This document shows, piece by piece, positions 59,410 to 64,000 of a DNA stretch of 64,000 bases. Within the stretch, counting starts at the first letter, position 1, and every line of letters starts with the position of its first letter. This stretch comes from Spirochaetia bacterium. Lineage in GTDB: Bacteria > Spirochaetota > Spirochaetia > Treponematales > Treponemataceae. Under the pieces are notes generated by a model, which ran no database searches, was not told the origin of the DNA, and saw nothing but the letters and a program-made list of their open reading frames with translations. The stretch spans positions 1 through 64,000 of the forward strand of contig CAAGIS010000084.1 of NCBI GenBank assembly GCA_900769985.1, read 5' to 3'. A program made the translations under genes and the position numbers.

Positions 59410-59925
59410 ATGAAATTTTGCAGAAAATTTATTTTTTTGATGTTGTTTTTGACTGGGAATATAGTAAGTGCAAAATCTTTTTCTCTTCAAGTTATTCAAA
59501 AAAACGGAGCTGAAAACATTGTTTATAACGCATCATATTTAGTTGAACAGACAATTATGGACTATTTTTTCGAAAATGCTTACATAGTTTCCAATAGTCC
59601 TGTAATTATCGAAAAGAAAAATGAAAGCATAACTGCGGAACTTCAAAAGTCTTTTGATGCTGCTCAGGAAGGTTGTCTTGATTATATTATAGAAGCAACT
59701 ATTTTTTATAATCTGGAAAATTCAAATAATCCCGAAGAAGCGCTTATTTCAAACATTGATAAAATCGAATGGAAAGTCTTTTCCTTAAATGATAGGCAAT
59801 TAATAGCCAACGGAAAATCTGTTCCGCAAAAATATAGAAACGATGATGAAAGCCTCGTGTTTTTTGCAAATGAAATTGCACAGAACATACAGAAAGTAAT
59901 AGAAACAAAGGGTGGTCGCAAATGA
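59410..59925 (+). CDS. Putative periplasmic protein of unknown function
   Basis: 171 residues with a signal peptide (MKFCRKFIFLMLFLTGNIVSA). No family recognised. The mature part mixes helices and strands, with YLVEQTIMDYFFENAYIVSNSPVII and GCLDYIIEATIFYNLENS, and resembles small periplasmic proteins that bind or stabilise a partner. GAGG precedes the ATG at 59410; an in-frame upstream ATG has no such site. It overlaps the SPOR gene by four bases (ATGA), so the two products are probably made and used together. Control by sigma-28 would put both in the motility regulon. Confidence 0.65.
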   Translation: MKFCRKFIFLMLFLTGNIVSAKSFSLQVIQKNGAENIVYNASYLVEQTIMDYFFENAYIVSNSPVIIEKKNESITAELQKSFDAAQEGCLDYIIEATIFYNLENSNNPEEALISNIDKIEWKVFSLNDRQLIANGKSVPQKYRNDDESLVFFANEIAQNIQKVIETKGGRK

Positions 59926-61736
59926 AAAAAATACTTAGTTTAATTTTGACATTTTGTGTAGGAATTGTTTTTAGTTTTGCAAATCCTTCTCTAGACGGAA
60001 GGGCAGTTGTTGCTGAAAACGGAGTTTTCCCTCCCGGATTATTTGCAAAAACTGTTGGTTATCTTCCTGGAGATACTATAAGCGTAACTAATCCTGCTAA
60101 CGCACAAAATATTGACATTCTTGTAATCGGGTCGCTTGATCCGTCTGAGGGCGTTGCAATTATGTTAAGCCCTGAAGCAGCTGATTGCCTTCAGATAAAA
60201 AAAGATTCCAACATGGTTGTAAAACTTACAAAGCGCTCAGGTGAACTTGACGAAAACGTTTCAGGAACTTGCGTATTATCTCAGTCTCCAGTTGCAGTTC
60301 AAAAAACAGAAGAATCTGTTTCTCAGCCGGAGTCCAATTCTGCTGATAGCGAAAATGTTACTGACGAAGAAATCCTTGACGTTGCAGAAAACGAACTTGT
60401 CAGAGATGAACAGATTGAACAGCCGATTGCAGATGTGATGCCTTCTGATGCCACAGAAGACGTTGTTTCAGAAGAAAATATTATAGAAGATCTCGTTCCT
60501 GAAGAAGAAATTGCAGAAGAACAGATTGCAGACGACCAGATTATAGCTGAATCTGAAGAAATCATTTCCGTTGCAGAATCAGACGACGAAATTCTGCAGG
60601 AATATAGCCAGCCGGAAGAATTTGTAGAAAGTGAAGAAATCCCTGAAGAATTTGCCGAGTCTGATGACGTTCCTGAAGAAATCCTTGTAGAACAGTTCCC
60701 TGTTGACGAACTCGATGAATTTGACGAAATCGCTGAAAGTGACGAGACAGAAACTGAAACTGAAACTGAAGAAATTGCTTCGGTTCAAGATATGTCAGAG
60801 CCGGAAGAAGTTGTTTCAGAAGAAGAAGTAAATAAAATAGAAGAAATCCCTGAAGAAGTTCTCCCTCAGGAAGAAATCGTACAGGAAGAACCGCTAGAAG
60901 ACGAAATCCCTGCCGAGCAGAGAAGTGTAGTTGCAGACAATTATATTCCACCAGAAGAAGAATCTGTAACAGAAGACGAACTTCCTCCTGAATATCAGGA
61001 AGAAAAACCGCTTCCTGTCGTAAAAGACGATTTTGTTCCGCCAGAACAGGAATCAGTTGCAGAAGATGAACTTCCGCCGGAAGAACAGCTTGCAGAAGAA
61101 ACAGAAACGGCAGAAGAAATCCCGGAAGAGCTTGCATTAGAAGAAGATACTCAGACAGAGGAAGAAGTTGCATACGTTCCAGAATCTGAGTCAGTAGAAG
61201 AGGAAATGCTTCCGCCAGAAGAAGTTTTACAGGACTCTGTTATTGCAGAAACTACAGAAATTGCAGAAACAGAAGCAGTTTCAGATTCAGAAGATTTTGA
61301 GGCAATTGTTTTAGTTCCGTCAGAAGAAAACCCTCCTGCCGTATCAGAAAAGGTTGCAGTTGAATCTTCAGAAAACAAAGTTTCAGAATCAGTCAAAGTT
61401 GAACAGGACATTGTTGCATTTTATGAAGAACCTGTAAAACCCGAAGAGCAGGCAAAAACAGAACAAAAGACAAAAACATCTGTATCGCAGAGTTACAAAG
61501 TAATCGAGTCTTTGCCTAAGGGAAGTTATTTTGTTCAGCTTGCAGCATACAAGAATCAGGAAAATGTGCAGAACATTCTTGAAAAATACGGAAGCAAATA
61601 TCCGATTTCAGTACAGGAATCAAACGGTAAAAAGATTGTTCTTGTAGGACCTCTTTCTGTCGATGAATATGGAACTGTTTTACAGCGCTTTAAGGCATTC
61701 GGTTTCAAAGATGCTTTCTTAAGAAAAGGAAAATAA
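59922..61736 (+). CDS. Exported acidic repeat protein with C-terminal SPOR domain
   Basis: 604 residues: signal peptide (MKKILSLILTFCVGIVFSFA), an N-terminal domain of about 95 residues (GRAVVAENGVFPPGLFAKTVGYLPGDTISVTN ... VAIMLSPEAADCLQI) that resembles a double-psi barrel of RlpA type, then about 370 residues dominated by Glu, Asp, Pro and Val, and a C-terminal SPOR domain (GSYFVQLAAYKNQENVQNILEKY ... LVGPLSVDEYGTVLQRF). SPOR domains bind glycan strands lacking stem peptides, usually at division sites. The acidic part has three imperfect copies of an xVPPExESVxEDELPPE unit near residues 337, 366 and 415. It is coupled to the preceding gene. Confidence 0.8.
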   Translation: MKKILSLILTFCVGIVFSFANPSLDGRAVVAENGVFPPGLFAKTVGYLPGDTISVTNPANAQNIDILVIGSLDPSEGVAIMLSPEAADCLQIKKDSNMVVKLTKRSGELDENVSGTCVLSQSPVAVQKTEESVSQPESNSADSENVTDEEILDVAENELVRDEQIEQPIADVMPSDATEDVVSEENIIEDLVPEEEIAEEQIADDQIIAESEEIISVAESDDEILQEYSQPEEFVESEEIPEEFAESDDVPEEILVEQFPVDELDEFDEIAESDETETETETEEIASVQDMSEPEEVVSEEEVNKIEEIPEEVLPQEEIVQEEPLEDEIPAEQRSVVADNYIPPEEESVTEDELPPEYQEEKPLPVVKDDFVPPEQESVAEDELPPEEQLAEETETAEEIPEELALEEDTQTEEEVAYVPESESVEEEMLPPEEVLQDSVIAETTEIAETEAVSDSEDFEAIVLVPSEENPPAVSEKVAVESSENKVSESVKVEQDIVAFYEEPVKPEEQAKTEQKTKTSVSQSYKVIESLPKGSYFVQLAAYKNQENVQNILEKYGSKYPISVQESNGKKIVLVGPLSVDEYGTVLQRFKAFGFKDAFLRKGK

Positions 61737-61741
61737 GTTTC

Positions 61742-61774
61742 AAAAAAAAAGCTGTCGCAATGACAGCTTTTTTT
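61742..61774. terminator. Bidirectional terminator between the SPOR gene and tmRNA
   Basis: A-run, GCTGTC (61751-61756), loop GCAAT, GACAGC (61762-61767), T-run. It serves the rightward SPOR operon and the leftward ssrA gene. Confidence 0.9.
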
Positions 61775-61784
61775 GCGCGTTTTA

Positions 61785-62140
61785 TGGAGATGGGGGGAAT
61801 TGAACCCCCGTCCGAAGAAGCGACACAGTTACGTCTACAGGTTTATTAGTGCGAGGTAATTGTCGGGAAACGGTAGCAGCACTACAAGCGTCGTCTCCGT
61901 ATTTTGATAAAAAGTCCTGCATAAAGACCAAACACGATATGCAGCAAGCCTTGGTTTATGACAGTAATTCTAATTGCTCAAAGCGGCGCAACTAAAATAC
62001 CGGCTCAAAACTGCTTACGCAGCAAGAGCAAACTGTGAATTATCTTCGCCAGTTAAATTGTTTTGTCTGTTTAGAGAACAGGCAACGAACCTCACCTGCA
62101 ATAAAAGCATCATCTAAATCGTCGAAACCGGTGCACCCCC
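61785..62140 (-). ncRNA. ssrA: tmRNA (ssrA)
   Basis: 356 bases. The 5' end GGGGGTGCACCGGTTTCGAC and the 3' end with T-arm GGGGG/CCCCC around TTCAATT form the tRNA-like domain; acceptor GGGGGTG pairs with CATCTCC. CCA is not encoded. The tag reading frame ends GEDNSQFALAA then TAA (stop at plus 62015-62017), giving the usual ALAA degron; I cannot fix the resume codon. It rescues stalled ribosomes with SmpB. A terminator follows and TTGACA-N17-TACTTT precedes it. Confidence 0.95.
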
Positions 62141-62164
62141 AAAAATAAGAGTTAAATCAATATT

Positions 62165-62193
62165 AAAGTAATAAAATAACCCGTTAATGTCAA
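62165..62193 (-). promoter_or_regulatory. Putative tmRNA promoter
   Basis: On the minus strand TTGACA (plus 62188-62193), 17-base spacer, weak -10 TACTTT (plus 62165-62170). The -10 ends 24 bases before the mature 5' end, so a short precursor leader would be trimmed. Confidence 0.4.
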
Positions 62194-62238
62194 TAAAAAA
62201 AACTGAATAAAATTAAACTTGTAATTTATATTTTAGCC

Positions 62239-63144
62239 TTATTCTTTACTTTCTGCACCTGAAAATTTCGTACTGAAATATGCAAGACAAAAACCAGCTG
62301 CTATGCTCAAAATCCCTGTAGTTACAGAGAAAAAAGTAAATTTAAAACTTGCAGGCATCAGTATCACGACAGAACCCGCTATAAGTCCGAGAATTACAGC
62401 ATATGTATAATGCGGAATTTTGTCCAGCAGCATTCTTATCAGTTTTGCACCGAATAAAAGTCCTGATACAATTCCTATTCCTGCAGGTATAAGAATCGCG
62501 CATGCAGGCAAAAAAGTAGCTTTATCAGATAAAGCCGAAATTGCAGTAATTACAGTCTTGTATATGCCGAAAATCAGCATTGTAAGCGAACCGCTTATTC
62601 CCGGAATAATCATTGCAATAGCCGCTATAAATCCGCCAAAAAAAAGCCTTATTGCAAGCGGAACTGTCAAAGCCGGTAAAATCTGGCTTTCTTTTGCGGC
62701 AGCCTGCATCTGTGGTGAAGTTCCTGAAAAAGCAATGATTAAAACAAAACCGAGTATAATGCAGACAATCTGAAAAACAAGCTTTAATATGCCTGATTTT
62801 TTTTCTGACTGTACAGGCTGTTTGTTTTTAAAAGTGTATTTTACAAGAAGGGGAATGCTTCCGAGTATCAGACCTGAAAAAAACAGGTTAGTCTGAACAG
62901 GTATTTTTTCGTATAAAAAGCAGATTGCCTTACTAAAAATTAAAATGCCTGATGCCATTCCGAGTAAAAACGGAATGATAAATTTCCTGTTTTTTACTAA
63001 TTTTTTTATGTTTAATGTAATGGCATCGACAAATTTGTCATATACATTAAAAACGACTATTAATGTTCCCCCAGAAACTCCAGGTATAACATTTGCAATT
63101 CCAATAAAAATTCCAATAATAAACGTTTTAATAATTTCTATCAT
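62239..63144 (-). CDS. DUF368/PopT-type polyprenyl-phosphate transporter
   Basis: 301 residues and about eight or more membrane helices. The N-terminal GIANVIPGVSGGTLIVVFNVYDKFVDAI and the related second copy AIAMIIPGISGSLTMLIFGIYKTVITAI are the duplicated motif of DUF368, whose members have been shown to return undecaprenyl phosphate across the membrane for envelope synthesis. The ATG at 63144 gives the family start; the frame is open further upstream but that part crosses the promoter. There is no ribosome site, consistent with a leaderless transcript. Confidence 0.88.
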   Translation of the reverse strand: MIEIIKTFIIGIFIGIANVIPGVSGGTLIVVFNVYDKFVDAITLNIKKLVKNRKFIIPFLLGMASGILIFSKAICFLYEKIPVQTNLFFSGLILGSIPLLVKYTFKNKQPVQSEKKSGILKLVFQIVCIILGFVLIIAFSGTSPQMQAAAKESQILPALTVPLAIRLFFGGFIAAIAMIIPGISGSLTMLIFGIYKTVITAISALSDKATFLPACAILIPAGIGIVSGLLFGAKLIRMLLDKIPHYTYAVILGLIAGSVVILMPASFKFTFFSVTTGILSIAAGFCLAYFSTKFSGAESKE

Positions 63145-63150
63145 AAGTAA

Positions 63151-63179
63151 ATTATAAACAAAACTGAATTTTGTAGCAA
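63151..63179 (-). promoter_or_regulatory. Leaderless promoter of the DUF368 gene
   Basis: On the minus strand TTGCTA (plus 63174-63179), 17-base spacer, TATAAT (plus 63151-63156), six bases, ATG at 63144. Confidence 0.65.
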
Positions 63180-63227
63180 TATAAAATTCAGCCAATATAA
63201 TTTTACGGAATACAGGCAAACTAGACA

Positions 63228-63273
63228 AAATAACCCATTAAAACAAAATTCCTTTGACTTTAATGGGTTATTT
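63228..63273. terminator. Long perfect stem-loop, probable terminator of the anti-sigma-like operon
   Basis: Fifteen-base arms, AAATAACCCATTAAA (63228-63242) and TTTAATGGGTTATTT (63259-63273). Read leftward it is followed by a short T-run and lies after the RsbW-like gene. Confidence 0.75.
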
Positions 63274-63335
63274 CTATGCAGATAGAAATATAGAAAAGTA
63301 CTATATTATAATAAGCAAAATATCAGATTAAAAAA

Positions 63336-63866
63336 TTAATGATGCTTTTGCTGGAACCTTTTGAGCATTGCTACACCGTTCTTTTTGCCGTTATAAACAA
63401 AGCCACCGTCCCAGTATTCAAGCGCTGCAAACAAAGCATTACCACCATCCTGATCGTCACTCTGTTTGGTTCTGAAAGATACAAAATTTGAAAGCATTTC
63501 ATAATTCTGTTTATGAAGTGCTTCGATTCTGTTTCTGTTAAATTCGTTCCACTTATCTAAATCTTTAAAGCCTTCGCCTTCATCTTCTACAATGATGTGT
63601 GCATGAGTAGGACTAAAAGAATACCAAACAGTTACTTTTTTATTTACATCACAGTTGTTTCCGTGTTTTACGGCATTTTTAATTACTTCTGAAATTTGCT
63701 GTTCAAGAAGGTTCAGCTCTTTGATTTCTGTAGGTGCAGACTGAACAATCAGCAGTGTAAAATATCTGATTTGCCTGAAATCTGAAGGAAATTCCTTTTT
63801 GAGCATATTTGTTTTGTCGAACAACGGGTCATTGTCATCAGAGCGCAATTCTTTTATTGTTTCCAT
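63336..63866 (-). CDS. RsbW-like ATP-binding protein (anti-sigma/serine kinase type)
   Basis: 176 residues with a GHKL-type ATPase fold: the N-box QISEVIKNAVKHGNNC and the G1 box IIVEDEGEGFKDLDKW. The lid and G2 box are diverged (DQDGGNALFAALEYWDGGFVYN), with extra length between them. RsbW/SpoIIAB-type kinases inhibit a sigma factor or another partner and are released by STAS antagonists. The partial gene upstream encodes just such a STAS end, so a partner-switching pair is likely. GAGG lies ahead of the ATG. Confidence 0.82.
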   Translation of the reverse strand: METIKELRSDDNDPLFDKTNMLKKEFPSDFRQIRYFTLLIVQSAPTEIKELNLLEQQISEVIKNAVKHGNNCDVNKKVTVWYSFSPTHAHIIVEDEGEGFKDLDKWNEFNRNRIEALHKQNYEMLSNFVSFRTKQSDDQDGGNALFAALEYWDGGFVYNGKKNGVAMLKRFQQKHH

Positions 63867-63884
63867 CTTGTTACCTCAAATTTA

Positions 63885-64000
63885 CTATTCTTTAATCATT
63901 AAAAGGGCTTCTTCAACACTATTGGCAATAGGGAAGTATCCCATAAGTTTTGTAAGTTCAATAACTTTTTTTACTGAGCCGTGAACATTTGAAATAGCGA
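63885..64000 (-). CDS. STAS-domain anti-anti-sigma-like protein, cut by the window end
   Basis: The last 38 codons are present and read AISNVHGSVKKVIELTKLMG, YFPIANSVEEALLMIKE. This matches the C-terminal helix and strand of STAS antagonists of the SpoIIAA/RsbV type (xLxKxFPIxxSxEEAL). The gene continues outside the window, so the phosphorylated Ser/Thr cannot be checked. Its stop lies 18 bases before the RsbW-like ATG, suggesting one transcript. Confidence 0.75.
   Translation of the reverse strand, partial: AISNVHGSVKKVIELTKLMGYFPIANSVEEALLMIKE

Noticed and set aside
60562..61173. Long open frame of 203 codons on the minus strand opposite the acidic SPOR gene
   Set aside because: Leucine/glutamine-rich product is the expected antisense shadow of a GAA-rich repetitive gene; no ribosome site or conserved motif.

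Overview
The window looks like a chromosomal stretch of a Treponema-type spirochaete. It is AT-rich and has paired FlaA sheath-protein genes, the fused gene order mraZ-rsmH-ftsL-murF-ftsW-ftsQ-ftsA-ftsZ ... dprA-topA-xerC-hslVU-flgBC-fliEFGHIJ, a class II aldolase next to flaA, and lipoproteins with loose spirochaetal lipoboxes. From memory, much of this order matches Treponema pallidum. Leucine synthesis, PLP synthesis (pdxST), propionyl/methylmalonyl-CoA carboxyltransferase and an RHS polymorphic toxin point to a free-living or gut/rumen-type treponeme rather than a reduced pathogen.

Layout. 1-3500: the 3' part of an RHS/YD-repeat gene whose AT-rich tip encodes a papain-like hydrolase, followed by a coupled candidate immunity gene. 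3555-6467: a YczE-type membrane protein and the rod genes flgF-flgG-flgJ behind a sigma-28 promoter. 6441-9381: the divergent pdxR / pdxS-pdxT locus with an inverted-repeat operator. 9412-12670: a small resolvase-like protein, fba and two flaA genes. 12835-22656: a nuclease-like orphan, then the division/wall cluster starting with MraZ boxes and ending with ftsZ and xerD. 22807-29831: TPR lipoprotein, dprA, topA, xerC, hslVU. 29920-37127: the flgB...fliJ basal-body/export operon.

37173-44524: uridine-kinase-like and cytidine deaminase genes, a leucine attenuator with leuA, a degenerate M16 lipoprotein and a biotin-dependent carboxyltransferase. 44615-50450: a conserved orphan, dispersed hairpin repeats, tRNA-Leu, DUF554 and PfkB genes, an HD-GYP sensor and tRNA-His/Arg/Lys. 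50456-53229: ruvA-ruvB-queA. 53243-59265: a tightly coupled leftward operon joining a nucleotide-sugar dehydratase and aminotransferase to three molybdenum-hydroxylase-like subunits; the large subunit has lost its cofactor motifs. 59360-61736: a putative sigma-28 operon for a periplasmic protein and an acidic SPOR-domain protein. 61785-64000: tmRNA, a DUF368 transporter, and an RsbW-like ATPase with a partial STAS gene.

Gene expression themes. Several genes without a Shine-Dalgarno have a -10 hexamer ending only 6-9 bases before the start codon, which implies leaderless mRNAs (3555, 9870-, 29954, 38831-, 39299-, 39475, 49801-, 50456, 63144-). Four good sigma-28-type sites (TAAA-N15-nCCGATAA) precede flgF, flgB, a hypothetical gene and the SPOR operon. 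The most unusual items are the leucine attenuator, the cofactor-less molybdenum-hydroxylase operon, the leaderless promoter set and the hairpin repeat family.
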